Shown here piece after piece: positions 30,881 through 39,924 of a stretch of 64,000 bases of DNA. A program made the position numbers and the translations under genes. How positions within the stretch are numbered: position 1 is the first letter of the stretch; every line of letters starts with the position of its first letter. A model generated the notes under the pieces. It was given only the letters and a program-made list of their open reading frames with translations. It was not told the DNA's origin and did no database searches. This DNA is from Schauerella fraxinea (GTDB lineage Bacteria > Pseudomonadota > Gammaproteobacteria > Burkholderiales > Burkholderiaceae_B), in NCBI GenBank assembly GCA_030849965.1, contig JAVDKL010000002.1, forward strand, positions 186,001-250,000. The letters are read 5' to 3'.

Positions 30881-32383
30881 ATGACGGGCAGCACAGGTAG
30901 ATTTCGGCGCACGCTTATCGCGGGCGCCATGGCACTCGTCGTGTTCGGCGCCGGTACAAGCCCCGGCACCGCGCAAACGGCCGTGCCCGCGGTGGCCGTC
31001 AAACCCACGCTGCCGGCCGCGCAAAGTGTGAGCAGTTTGCCGCCGCCGCTGGCCGATCTCTACCGCAAGAGCCAGTTGCCGGAAGACGCCTTGTCCCTCG
31101 TGGTGCAGGAGCTCGACGGTCCGCGGCTGATGAGCATCAACGGTGCCGTATCGCGCAATCCCGCCTCGGTAATGAAGCTGGTGACGACCTGGGCGGCCTT
31201 GTCGGAACTCGGCCCCAACTACACCTGGCGCACGGCGTTCATGGCCGATCCCGGCGCCCGCGTCGACGCGCAGGGCCGCCTGCCCGGCGTGCTGTACTTG
31301 CGCGCCGGCGGCGACCCGCAATTGATGTTCGAAGATTTGTGGGATCTGCTGCGCGAGTTGCGGTTGCGCGGCGTCAAGCAGATCAAGGATCTCGTGATCG
31401 ATCGCAGCATTTTCGGGCCGGTATCGGAAGATCCCGGTGCGTTCGACGGCGCCGGCGACCGGCCCTACAACGCCAGCCCGGATGCGCTGATGGTGGGCTT
31501 TGGTGCGATGCGCCTGCTCTTCATGCCCGATGCGGTCAATCGCCAATGGGTGCCCGTGATCGATCCGCCGGTGCCCGGCATCCGCATCGAAGGCAGCGTG
31601 CAATGGAGTGATGCGGTGTGCCCCGGTTCGCCCGTGGTGCGCACCGAGCCGCTGATCACCCAGCAAGGGGTAACCATCCGGATTTCAGGCACGGCCGCCG
31701 GATCCTGCGGCGAGTTCAGTCTCTACCGCCTGGTGCTCGATCAGCAGGAACTCATGACCTCGACCTTTCGCATGCTGTGGAAGGAGCTGGGGGGCACGTT
31801 CACCGGCACGGTCAAGAATGGTCTGGTGCCGCCGGACGCCATCACGTTGGCGGCGCACGACTCGCCGCCCCTTGCAGACACGATTCGCGTCATCAATAAA
31901 CGCAGCAACAACGTTATGGCGCGCACGCTGCTGCTCACGCTGGGTGCCGAACGCGGTACCCGACCCGCCACCGTGGGGCCGAGCGGCGCCGTGGCAGCGC
32001 GGGTACTGGCCGATCAGGGCGTGCCGATGCCGGAGCTGGCGATCGACAATGGCGCCGGCCTGTCGCGCGATGCGCGCGTGTCGGCCAACAGCCTGGCGGC
32101 GATGCTCGACACCGCGTGGCGCTCGCCGCTGATGCCTGAATTCATGTCGTCGCTGGCGATTTCGGGAATTGACGGTACGATGCGCCGCCGCATGCGCAAC
32201 GAGTCGACGCAGGGCATGGCCCATTTGAAGAGCGGGTCGCTGCGCGATGTGCGGGCGATCGCCGGGTATGTGCTGGGCGCAAGCGGCAAGCGTTATGTGG
32301 TGGTGAGCCTGGTCAACCACGATCGTTCCGATGCCGTGCGCGCGTTTGACGATGCCTTGATCAAGTGGCTTGCCGAGCGCTGA
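30881..32383 (+). CDS. dacB: D-alanyl-D-alanine carboxypeptidase/endopeptidase (PBP4)
   Basis: Periplasmic PBP4-type serine carboxypeptidase/endopeptidase that trims or cleaves peptidoglycan crosslinks. It is 500 residues. A Sec signal peptide (about 1-32) is followed by the SxxK motif at Ser96-Lys99 (SVMK), the SNN motif in KRSNNVMAR, and the KTG-equivalent KSG (HLKSGSLRD). A large insertion between the first two motifs is normal for the PBP4 class. No strong ribosome site is visible. Confidence 0.94.
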   Translation: MTGSTGRFRRTLIAGAMALVVFGAGTSPGTAQTAVPAVAVKPTLPAAQSVSSLPPPLADLYRKSQLPEDALSLVVQELDGPRLMSINGAVSRNPASVMKLVTTWAALSELGPNYTWRTAFMADPGARVDAQGRLPGVLYLRAGGDPQLMFEDLWDLLRELRLRGVKQIKDLVIDRSIFGPVSEDPGAFDGAGDRPYNASPDALMVGFGAMRLLFMPDAVNRQWVPVIDPPVPGIRIEGSVQWSDAVCPGSPVVRTEPLITQQGVTIRISGTAAGSCGEFSLYRLVLDQQELMTSTFRMLWKELGGTFTGTVKNGLVPPDAITLAAHDSPPLADTIRVINKRSNNVMARTLLLTLGAERGTRPATVGPSGAVAARVLADQGVPMPELAIDNGAGLSRDARVSANSLAAMLDTAWRSPLMPEFMSSLAISGIDGTMRRRMRNESTQGMAHLKSGSLRDVRAIAGYVLGASGKRYVVVSLVNHDRSDAVRAFDDALIKWLAER

Positions 32384-32516
32384 TCGGCTGAAGGGCAGCG
32401 ATTCGTGCCGCAAGTACGCCAATCAGTGCCGCGAGTGCGAGCGATCCGTGCTTTAGTGGGAAGATCGGTTCCTGTTCGTTCGGTTTTTATTTGTTTTCAT
32501 CCTGGAGATATCGCAC

Positions 32517-33155
32517 ATGGCCGTGCATGAAATCCGCCACCCGCTGATCCGCCACAAGCTGGGCATCATGCGTCGCGTGGACTTGAGCACCAAGAGCTTT
32601 CGCGAGTTGTCGCAGGAAGTCGCCGCCTTGCTGACCTACGAGGCGACCAAGGACATGCCGATGGCGCCGCACACCGTAGAAGGGTGGTGCGGCGATGTTG
32701 CGGTCGAGAAGATCGCGGGCAAGAAAGTGACGGTGGTGCCTATTTTGCGTGCTGGCATCGGCATGCTCGACGGCGTGCTCAGCCTGATTCCGGGCGCCAA
32801 GGTGAGCGTGGTGGGCGTGGCCCGCAATGAAGAAACGCTGCAGGCGCATACCTACCTGGAACGCCTGGTAGGTGAGATCGATCAGCGCCTGGCGTTGATC
32901 GTGGATCCGATGCTGGCCACCGGTGGCTCGATGGTCGCGACCATCGACATGCTAAAGAAAGCGGGTTGCCGCGAAATCCGTGCGCTGGTGCTGGTGGCGG
33001 CACCCGTGGGTATCGAAGCGGTGCTCGCCAAGCATCCGGACGTCGAAATCTACACGGCGTCGATCGACGACGGCTTGAACGAGCACGGCTACATCATGCC
33101 GGGCCTGGGCGACGCCGGCGACCGGATCTTCGGTACGAAGCAGAAGACGGAATAG
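32517..33155 (+). CDS. upp: Uracil phosphoribosyltransferase
   Basis: Salvage enzyme making UMP from uracil and PRPP. It is 212 residues, close to the E. coli enzyme. The PRPP loop [11 protein letters not shown] and the GLGDAGDR uracil-site segment are intact. TGGAG lies 10 bases before the ATG. Downstream, a 9-bp inverted repeat (33178-33186 with 33194-33202) lacks a T run and may serve as a weak terminator between upp and the convergent cysG. Confidence 0.96.
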   Translation: MAVHEIRHPLIRHKLGIMRRVDLSTKSFRELSQEVAALLTYEATKDMPMAPHTVEGWCGDVAVEKIAGKKVTVVPILRAGIGMLDGVLSLIPGAKVSVVGVARNEETLQAHTYLERLVGEIDQRLALIVDPMLATGGSMVATIDMLKKAGCREIRALVLVAAPVGIEAVLAKHPDVEIYTASIDDGLNEHGYIMPGLGDAGDRIFGTKQKTE

Positions 33156-33245
33156 CTGTCGCGTCGCTAAAGCGAAGCGACCCTGCAAGAAGGGCAGGGT
33201 CGAGAAGGGCGCTTGGGACGTCGGGGGCGCGGTGGTGCGAGGTCG

Positions 33246-34667
33246 TTACGGCGCAACCGGCACGGCCGCCGCCTCCAGGCCCACCCGCTCACCAAACCAG
33301 TGCAGCGTGTCGGCCAGCGCCGCCACCTCGCCCACGATCAGCAGGGCGGGCGATTTGATGGCGTGTTCGCGGGCCCGCTCGGGCAGATCCGCGAGCCGGC
33401 CGCGCAGCACGCGCTGTTCGGGCCGGCTGCCGTTTTCCACCAAGGCGAAAGGCGTGTCGGCGGATTTGCCATGCGCCAGCATCTTGGCGGTCAGGTTATC
33501 CAACTGCCCCACACCCATGTAAAACGTGAGCGTTTGATTGGCGCGCGCCAGTGCCGGCCAATCGATGCTGTCGCTGTCGTCCCGGCAATGGGCAGTGATC
33601 AGCGAGAGCGATTGGGAATGTTCGCGATGCGTGAGCGGGATGCCCGCATAGGCGCCACAGGCCAGCGCCGCGGTGATACCCGGCACCACTTCGAAGCGAA
33701 TGCCGTGCGCCTTCAAATACTCGAGTTCCTCGCCGCCGCGCCCGAACACAAAGGCGTCGCCGCCTTTCAGACGTACCACGCGCTTGCCGGCCGACGCGTG
33801 TTCGACCAGCAACCCGTGGATGCGTGTCTGGGTGGCATGATGGTTTTCGCCCGGCTGCTTGCCGACGTCGATGCGATCGGCATCGCGGCGGGCAAGCGAC
33901 ATGATCTCGGTGCTGACCAATCGGTCGTACAGGATGACATCGGCTTCATTCAGCGCGCGCAAGGCTTTGAGCGTCAAAAGACCGGGGTCGCCGGGTCCGG
34001 CACCCACCAGCACGACCGAGCCCACACGGGCCGGTTGCGGCTGATCGAGTTCGGCATCCAGTGCGGCGGCCGCCTCTTCGGGACGTGCCTGCCGCAACAG
34101 CGCCGCCACCGGACCATCGAGCAGCCAATCGTAAAACGCGCGCCGGGCGCCCAGATCGGGTCGTCGCGCCCTGATCTGCGGGCGATATTGCGCGGCCAGT
34201 TTGGCCAGGGGTCCCAGAGTATGGTCGAACAGCGATTCGATGCGCTCGCGCATGCGGCGCGCCAGCACCGGTGCCACGCCGCTGGAGGAAATGGCGACGA
34301 TCAGCGGCGAGCGGTCGACGATGGACGGCACTTGAAAGGAGGAGAGGGCTGGGTCGTCGACCACGTTGGACAAAATATGCCGGGCCGACGCCGCATCCGC
34401 AGCTGCGCGATTGACTTCGCGATCGTCGGTGGCGGCAATGACGAGCCATTTCTCGGCAACCCACTCGGGGTCGAACGTGCCCTCGATACAGGAGATCCGG
34501 CCGGTATCGCGCAGATGCTGCAATTCCGCCGTAAACGCGAGCGCGCCCACGGTGACCCGCGCTCGGGCCTCGAGCAAGGCCTGCGTCTTGCGGGTAGCGA
34601 CCTCGCCCCCGCCGACGACCAGGACGTCGCGGTGGGCCAGATCGGCAAATATCGGAAAAAGCATCAT
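33246..34667 (-). CDS. cysG: Sirohaem synthase (multifunctional)
   Basis: A 473-residue fusion. The N-terminal domain (about 1-210) is precorrin-2 dehydrogenase/ferrochelatase with the NAD loop [11 protein letters not shown]; the C-terminal domain (about 220-470) is uroporphyrinogen-III methyltransferase ([25 protein letters not shown]). It makes sirohaem for sulfite or nitrite reductase; no such reductase gene is in the window. ATG at 34667 or 34664 are both possible, and neither has a good ribosome site. Confidence 0.95.
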   Translation of the reverse strand: MMLFPIFADLAHRDVLVVGGGEVATRKTQALLEARARVTVGALAFTAELQHLRDTGRISCIEGTFDPEWVAEKWLVIAATDDREVNRAAADAASARHILSNVVDDPALSSFQVPSIVDRSPLIVAISSSGVAPVLARRMRERIESLFDHTLGPLAKLAAQYRPQIRARRPDLGARRAFYDWLLDGPVAALLRQARPEEAAAALDAELDQPQPARVGSVVLVGAGPGDPGLLTLKALRALNEADVILYDRLVSTEIMSLARRDADRIDVGKQPGENHHATQTRIHGLLVEHASAGKRVVRLKGGDAFVFGRGGEELEYLKAHGIRFEVVPGITAALACGAYAGIPLTHREHSQSLSLITAHCRDDSDSIDWPALARANQTLTFYMGVGQLDNLTAKMLAHGKSADTPFALVENGSRPEQRVLRGRLADLPERAREHAIKSPALLIVGEVAALADTLHWFGERVGLEAAAVPVAP

Positions 34668-34832
34668 AGGTAATAGGGGAGCATTGAGCGCGAGAACCAC
34701 GACGCGGTCCCAGACCGCGCATCTTGCTCGATTCTAGGCAGTCGCGGCCGAGATGCTAACGAAGATGTCGGCATTTCTTTATCTCTAATGGTTATATCAA
34801 TCTCTGGTTTTAATTGCTTTTGACAATGTGGC

Positions 34833-34913
34833 CTGGTCGCGCGCGGTGCGCGGCCAGCGTGTAGTATCGAATGCGCCGAGGGGCGGGACGCGGCGTCCCG
34901 GCTCGGCTTTTTT
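34833..34913 (+). promoter_or_regulatory. Attenuator-like leader: two hairpins and a T run just before a start codon
   Basis: First hairpin: 10-bp stem CTGGTCGCGC with GCGCGGCCAG (34833-34857, loop of five). Second: GCCGAG with CTCGGC enclosing GGGACG with CGTCCC, followed directly by TTTTTT (34875-34913). The T run abuts the GGAG ribosome site of the gene at 34923. On the plus strand there is no upstream gene for it to terminate (cysG points away), so it looks like an in-leader terminator. No clear promoter pair was found. Confidence 0.6.
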
Positions 34914-34922
34914 GGAGTGAAC

Positions 34923-35663
34923 ATGGTTCGCTGTGTAAAGAAATATGCGGCGGTCGCCTTGACCGCCTGCGCAGGCATGTTGTCGTGGGGCTCGGCGCAA
35001 GCTGCCGTCTGCGACGCCAAATTCATGCACGACGGTGGGTTCGTGCAATTTACGGGGTCGGGCAACCTCAAGCTTGGCGCCGACCTGAATTTTTCCGAAG
35101 TCACCAAGAGCTCGGCGACGACCTGCCGGGCACGCGTGCAGGGCACGGCGTCGTTTTCGTACGCTGGCTTGCCGCCTTCCGCCTCCAAGCTCGATTACCT
35201 GATGACGGTCAAGGGCGGGCAGGCCAGCTTCGTCAAATACGACAGCGCCGGCGAAAGGCCGGGCGATCCCGGCAGTTTCGATCTGCGCATGCTGGGTTTG
35301 TTTGGCTATGAGCAGCCCATCACGGCACCGGGCCAGAAGTTTCCGGGCACCACCTTCCGATTGAAATTCGGCAAGGACGCGCCCGTGGGCGGCTCACCCG
35401 CCACCACCATCCGCATAGGCGAGAAAACCGTTGGTCAACGCGCCAGCATCGCCACCGCGTTGGGCCAGCAGTCGTGCTGGCCGGTGAGCTACGACCGCGA
35501 CAGCGATCCTACGCAAGCCACCTTCAACGGCCTTACTTTGCCGATTCCCGGCACCAAGTCGCGGGTGACCGATTGGTACTGCCCGAACGCCAATCTGGTG
35601 ATGAAGCAAGAGATCAATCAGCAGGGGAGTGTGTCGAAGGTGGAAATCACTCAGATCAGGTAG
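34923..35663 (+). CDS. Hypothetical exported protein
   Basis: A 246-residue protein from the ATG at 34923 with GGAG 5 bases upstream; a GTG six bases earlier overlaps that site. A Sec signal peptide (about 1-26, ending ...AQA-AV) is followed by a mature protein with five cysteines, an even number of which could pair, rich in Gly, Ser and Thr and probably mostly beta strand. No family is recognised. It sits behind an attenuator-like leader and about 90 bases ahead of the yqjD-hmu gene chain. Confidence 0.75.
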   Translation: MVRCVKKYAAVALTACAGMLSWGSAQAAVCDAKFMHDGGFVQFTGSGNLKLGADLNFSEVTKSSATTCRARVQGTASFSYAGLPPSASKLDYLMTVKGGQASFVKYDSAGERPGDPGSFDLRMLGLFGYEQPITAPGQKFPGTTFRLKFGKDAPVGGSPATTIRIGEKTVGQRASIATALGQQSCWPVSYDRDSDPTQATFNGLTLPIPGTKSRVTDWYCPNANLVMKQEINQQGSVSKVEITQIR

Positions 35664-35750
35664 CAGACGGTATCGATTCCAGCGGCCCGAGTTGTTACAA
35701 CCGCTGGTATCATCGGCTGATTCACACGCAGTTGTATAGGGAGAAAAACC

Positions 35751-36068
35751 ATGCGTAAGCCCCACCTTGATGACGTTGATCGCGAAAATTTGATGGATTC
35801 GGTCAAGGCTAGCCTGACCGACGCAGAAGCGTTGCTGCGCGAGGCTGCCTCGAGCACCGGCGAAAAAGCCGCCGAGCTGCGTGAGCGCGCCATCATCTCG
35901 ATCCGCCGTACCCGCGAAGCCATGTATGACGCGCAAGACGCCATGCTCGAACACGGCCGTCGCGCCGCGCGTGCGACCGACGATTACGTGCACGACAAAC
36001 CCTGGCAAGCGATTGCTGCCGCCGGCGTTGGTGGATTGCTGCTCGGCGTGCTGATCGCGCGTCGTTGA
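35751..36068 (+). CDS. YqjD/ElaB-family (DUF883) tail-anchored protein
   Basis: A 105-residue protein of the YqjD/ElaB/YgaM family. A charged helical region (about 1-80) is followed by one C-terminal membrane helix (about 84-102) and the terminal Arg-Arg. E. coli relatives bind ribosomes at the membrane in stationary phase. AGGGAG precedes the ATG. First gene of a chain that runs into hmuSTUV; an extended -10-like TGGTATCAT lies at 35705-35713. Confidence 0.88.
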   Translation: MRKPHLDDVDRENLMDSVKASLTDAEALLREAASSTGEKAAELRERAIISIRRTREAMYDAQDAMLEHGRRAARATDDYVHDKPWQAIAAAGVGGLLLGVLIARR

Positions 36069-36129
36069 TGAACGGGTGGCGCGGCCGGTTGCGGCGGCGT
36101 CTTTCCCCCTCACGACGGGTTGATGGAAC

Positions 36130-36546
36130 ATGGGTATTCGCAAGTCTTTGATTGGTGTGGCTGCCGGGGTCGTTGGCCTCGTCGGCACGCGCCTCGAACT
36201 GCTGGGCCTTGAGGCCGCCAACGAGAAGGCGCGCTTGCTGCGCTTGTTGGGGATGTCGTTCGCGGCGTTATTGTTTTTGACGCTTGCCGTGCTGGTATTT
36301 TCGGTGCTGGTATCGGTGTACTTCTGGCCGACCGAAAACCGCTATCTCGCGCTGGGTCTCTTGGCTGCGGTGTATGGCGTGTTGGGTGTGGTCATGCTGG
36401 CCGCCGTGCGTCGTTCGTTGATATATGACCCCGTACCGTTTGCGGCCACGTTGTCCGAACTGCAACGCGATGCCGAGTTGTTGTCGCGCATCCGCGGCGC
36501 AGCCGAACATGACGGCGAGCGTCGCGCTCAAGCACGGGAGTATTGA
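36130..36546 (+). CDS. YqjE-like phage-holin-family membrane protein
   Basis: A 138-residue protein with two membrane segments (about 41-63 and 74-97) and cytoplasmic ends, matching the YqjE group of the holin superfamily 6. These small proteins travel with YqjD but have no firm function. Its stop codon overlaps the start of the next gene (TGATG). Confidence 0.85.
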   Translation: MGIRKSLIGVAAGVVGLVGTRLELLGLEAANEKARLLRLLGMSFAALLFLTLAVLVFSVLVSVYFWPTENRYLALGLLAAVYGVLGVVMLAAVRRSLIYDPVPFAATLSELQRDAELLSRIRGAAEHDGERRAQAREY

Positions 36547-36968
36547 TGATGTCCAAATCCTCAGCGCACGTAGATCGCGCGGTGCGAATCGAACTCCTGC
36601 GCGCCAAGGCGGCGCTTGAGCGCGAAGCGCTCGTGAGCAGCGTCGTGGGCGCCGGCCGCGATTTGACGCCTTCGGCGTTGGCAAAAGATGTGTGGCCGCG
36701 CCTGGCCTCGATGAAAGGCACCACGATCGCGATGCAGGCATATCACCTGTTGCGTCGCTATCCGGTGGTGGGGTCGAGCCTGTCGGCGTTGGCGCTCAAG
36801 GGCGGTGGGATGCTGGCTGGCGGCGGCGTCATGCGCTTGCTTAAAGTGGCCGGCTTGGGCTTTGTGGGATTCAAGGCCCTGCGTATGGTGCAGGATGTGC
36901 GCTCGGCGCCCTCGGCCCGCGCGCAGCGCGATGAGGCGGCGATCCAAGCGGCGCGTCGCACCCTTTGA
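36546..36968 (+). CDS. Hypothetical membrane-associated protein of the yqjDE-hmuS chain
   Basis: A 140-residue protein. The N-terminal half is charged and helical, and a Gly/Leu-rich hydrophobic stretch (about 73-110) could cross or insert in the membrane. In E. coli the third gene of this cluster is yqjK; the position matches but I cannot claim homology. It starts on the yqjE stop and its stop overlaps the TTG start of hmuS by 4 bases. Confidence 0.75.
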   Translation: MMSKSSAHVDRAVRIELLRAKAALEREALVSSVVGAGRDLTPSALAKDVWPRLASMKGTTIAMQAYHLLRRYPVVGSSLSALALKGGGMLAGGGVMRLLKVAGLGFVGFKALRMVQDVRSAPSARAQRDEAAIQAARRTL

Positions 36969-38035
36969 ACAATATCGTCACGCCTACCTCTGCGGCCGCG
37001 TTTTCCGACGCGGCCGCAGTCGTTCGTGCCCGCTATGCGGCCGAAGCCGAGCGCCTGAGCGGGCAACGAGCCAGGCAGGCGGCCGATGCGCTGGGCGTCT
37101 CTGAAGCGCAATGGGTGGCGGCGGGTTGTGCGGGCATCGAATCGACGCCGCTACAGCCTGCGCTTCAAGCCCTTTTCCGGCAACTGCCCGAAGTGGGCCG
37201 GGTGATGGCGCTTACGCGCAACGACTGGTGCGTGCATGAGCGGCATGGCCGCTACGAAGACGTGCGTGCCGATGGGCCGATGGGGCTGGTGCTCGGGCCA
37301 GACATCGATTTGCGCGTGTTCTTTTTCAATTGGGCGTCCGCGTGGTCAGTGAACGACGCCGGGCGACGCAGCTTGCAGTTTTTCGACACGGCCGGGATGG
37401 CCGTGCACAAGATATATGCGACGGCCGAAACGGATATGGCCGCGTTCGAGGCGCTGGTCGACGCGCATCGCCATGCCGCACCGGTTTGGCCGGACAACGG
37501 CCCGGCACCTGAGCGGCCTGCGCCGCGGGGTGTCAAGGATGCAACAGCCTTGCGCACCGATTGGCGCGCGATGACGGATACCCATCAGTTTTTCCCGCTC
37601 TTGAAAAAGCACGATGCCGATCGCTTGGCCGCACTTGAAGCCGCCGGCGCCGATCTGGCGCAGCCGGTGGCGATCGATGCGGTTGAAACGGTATTGACGG
37701 GTGCGGCGGCCGACGGTATCGCCATCATGTGCTTCGTGGCCAACCGCGGCATGATCCAGATCCACAGCGGCCCGATCCACACCCTGCGGCGTACCGGCCC
37801 TTGGTACAACGTGCTCGATCCCGATTTCAATCTGCATCTGAACACCACGGCGATCGCCCAGGTGTGGGTGGTCAACAAACCCACCGCCGACGGGTGGGTG
37901 ACGTCGCTGGAGGTGTATAACGCCTCAGGCGATCTGATCGTTCAATTCTTTGGCGCGCGCAAGCCCGGCCAGGCGGAACTGCCGGCGTGGCGCCGCACGT
38001 TGGCCGCCCTGTGCGGCACCCCTTTGGCGCAGTGA
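36965..38035 (+). CDS. hmuS: Haemin-degrading/haem-handling protein HmuS
   Basis: A 356-residue cytoplasmic haem protein made of two HemS/ChuX repeats (about 30-180 and 195-350). HmuS-type proteins accept haem from the ABC importer and help release iron. The start is TTG at 36965, overlapping the previous stop by 4 bases; no ATG is near the conserved start region. A conserved His/aromatic-rich stretch typical of the first repeat (VCVHERHGRYE-like, here WCVHERHGRYE) is present. Next is hmuT. Confidence 0.92.
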   Translation: MNNIVTPTSAAAFSDAAAVVRARYAAEAERLSGQRARQAADALGVSEAQWVAAGCAGIESTPLQPALQALFRQLPEVGRVMALTRNDWCVHERHGRYEDVRADGPMGLVLGPDIDLRVFFFNWASAWSVNDAGRRSLQFFDTAGMAVHKIYATAETDMAAFEALVDAHRHAAPVWPDNGPAPERPAPRGVKDATALRTDWRAMTDTHQFFPLLKKHDADRLAALEAAGADLAQPVAIDAVETVLTGAAADGIAIMCFVANRGMIQIHSGPIHTLRRTGPWYNVLDPDFNLHLNTTAIAQVWVVNKPTADGWVTSLEVYNASGDLIVQFFGARKPGQAELPAWRRTLAALCGTPLAQ

Positions 38036-38042
38036 GAACACG

Positions 38043-38936
38043 ATGGGCGTAGGCGTTACAACCGAAGGCACGCTGGCACGTACGGTGGCACGCGGTGTTC
38101 TGGCAGCCGGCCTGGCTTTTTGCCTGAGCACGGCAGCCTGGGCCGCTCAAGGTGCTGCGCCCAAGCGGGTGGTCACCCTGGGTGGGAGCGTGACGGAGAT
38201 CGCCTTTGCGCTCGATCGCGGCGATCGAATCGTGGCCGACGATCTGTCCAGCCTCTATCCGGAAGCCGCCACGCGCCTGCCGCGCGTCGGCTACTACCGT
38301 GCTACGCCGGTTGAAGGCGTGGTGGCCATGCGGCCCGACATGGTGCTGGCCTCCGAGCAGGCCGGTCCGCCGCACGCCATCCAGAAGTTGACTGAACTCG
38401 GCGTCAATGTTCAGGTTGTGTCCGATCAACCTACGGTGGCGTCGCTTTATCGCCGTATCGATCAAGTGGCCGCTGCCCTGGATGCCAAGCCTGCCGGCGC
38501 GCAGTTGTCGGCAGCGCTCAAGCGCGACCTGGATCGCATCCAGGCACAACCCCGAAGCGGCCGTCCCACATTGTTGATGGTCAATCGCACCGGAGCGTCC
38601 CAGGGGGCGGGCAGCGGTACCGCGGCCGACGAAATCCTGCGGCTGGCCGGACTCACCAATGTGCTGGCTGCTCAGCAAGGCTACAAGCCGCTTTCGCCAG
38701 AAGCCATGACGGCGCTGGCGCCTGAACTGATCGTGATCACGTCCTCCTCGCTGGAGGCGTTGGGCGGCATGGACAAACTGCTGCAGGTACCCGGCGTGAT
38801 CGGCACCCCGGCGGCCCGTGCGGGGCGGATCGTGGTGATGGACGATCTGTTGGTGCTGGGCCTGGGGCCGCGTTTGCCGCAGGCGTTGCAGCACCTGCAC
38901 GATGCTGCTGGAGCGCCCGCGCGTGCGGCGCGCTGA
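38043..38936 (+). CDS. hmuT: Haem ABC transporter, periplasmic binding protein
   Basis: A 297-residue periplasmic haem-binding protein of the type III (TroA-like) class. The signal peptide ends near residue 36 (AAWAAQ). Typical features are VVTLGGSVTEIAFALD at the mature start and LRLAGLTNV. I chose the ATG at 38043, after the hmuS stop; a longer in-frame start lies inside hmuS. The 3' end overlaps hmuU by 35 bases, unusually long. Confidence 0.93.
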   Translation: MGVGVTTEGTLARTVARGVLAAGLAFCLSTAAWAAQGAAPKRVVTLGGSVTEIAFALDRGDRIVADDLSSLYPEAATRLPRVGYYRATPVEGVVAMRPDMVLASEQAGPPHAIQKLTELGVNVQVVSDQPTVASLYRRIDQVAAALDAKPAGAQLSAALKRDLDRIQAQPRSGRPTLLMVNRTGASQGAGSGTAADEILRLAGLTNVLAAQQGYKPLSPEAMTALAPELIVITSSSLEALGGMDKLLQVPGVIGTPAARAGRIVVMDDLLVLGLGPRLPQALQHLHDAAGAPARAAR

Positions 38937-39924
38937 CGTCCGGCCGGCCACTGCGATTGCCGGTTTGGCCGTGCTGCTTGTGGTGGCGATGGCCATTGCC
39001 TGCGCCAGCGGCGCGGTCGTCATTCCACTCACAAGCCTGCCGACGCTGCTGTGGGGCCAACCGGCCCCCGGCGACCAGTTGCTGCGCAACGTGCTCGTGG
39101 ATGTACGCTTTCCCAGAGTGCTGTTTAGCGCGCTGGCGGGGGCAGCGCTCGCCATTACCGGCGCGGTGATGCAGGCCTTGTTTCGCAATCCGCTCGCCGA
39201 GCCCGGCCTGGTGGGGATTTCGGCGGGCGGCGCATTAGGCGCGGTCACGGCGATCGTATTTACATCGGGTGGCTTCTGGCTGCTCGCACCGGCGGCGTTT
39301 CTGGGCAGCCTGGGCGCCACGGCGCTGGCCTACACGCTGGGCCGCCGCGCGCCCGGCGTGGCTGGATTGCTGTTGGCGGGCATCGCCATCAACACCGTGG
39401 CCGGCAGCCTGATCGGCTTGTTCACCACCTTGGCCAACGATGCGCAACTGCGCGATCTCACGTTCTGGAATCTGGGCAGTCTGGCCGGTGCCAATTGGTC
39501 ACTGCTGGCGTTTCTCGCGCCCTGGACGTTGGTGTGGACGATATGGCTCGCGCGCCAATGGCGGCTGCTCAATGCCCTGTTGTTGGGGGAGCGCGAAGCG
39601 CAGCACCTGGGCTTTCCGCTCGCCACCGTGCGCCGCAAGCTCATCGTGGCGATGGCCCTCGTGGTGGGACCGCTTGTTGCGGCCACCGGCGGTATCGGCT
39701 TCATCGGCTTGGTGGTGCCGCACCTCATCCGGCTCACCTTGGGCGCCAATCACCGCTGGCTGCTGCCGGCGTCGATGCTGGCGGGCGCGCTGGCACTTAC
39801 CTTGGCCGATTGGCTGGCGCGGATCGTGATCGTGCCGGCCGAGTTGCCGATCGGTCTGGTCACCAGTCTGGTCGGCGGCCCATTCTTCATCTGGCTGCTT
39901 GCCCGCGGGAGACGACTGGTATGA
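38902..39924 (+). CDS. hmuU: Haem ABC transporter, permease
   Basis: A 340-residue FecCD-family permease with about ten membrane helices; the family segments RLPRVLFSALAGAALAITGAVMQ-like and NPLAEPGLVGIS are present, as is the EAA-loop GREAQHLG-type region. It starts inside hmuT and overlaps hmuV by 4 bases (ATGA). Confidence 0.94.
   Translation: MLLERPRVRRADVRPATAIAGLAVLLVVAMAIACASGAVVIPLTSLPTLLWGQPAPGDQLLRNVLVDVRFPRVLFSALAGAALAITGAVMQALFRNPLAEPGLVGISAGGALGAVTAIVFTSGGFWLLAPAAFLGSLGATALAYTLGRRAPGVAGLLLAGIAINTVAGSLIGLFTTLANDAQLRDLTFWNLGSLAGANWSLLAFLAPWTLVWTIWLARQWRLLNALLLGEREAQHLGFPLATVRRKLIVAMALVVGPLVAATGGIGFIGLVVPHLIRLTLGANHRWLLPASMLAGALALTLADWLARIVIVPAELPIGLVTSLVGGPFFIWLLARGRRLV

Noticed and set aside
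34820-34825. TTGACA hexamer upstream of the exported-protein gene, as a -35 box
   Set aside because: At 16-18 bases downstream the sequence is GC-rich with no -10 element, so no promoter is called.
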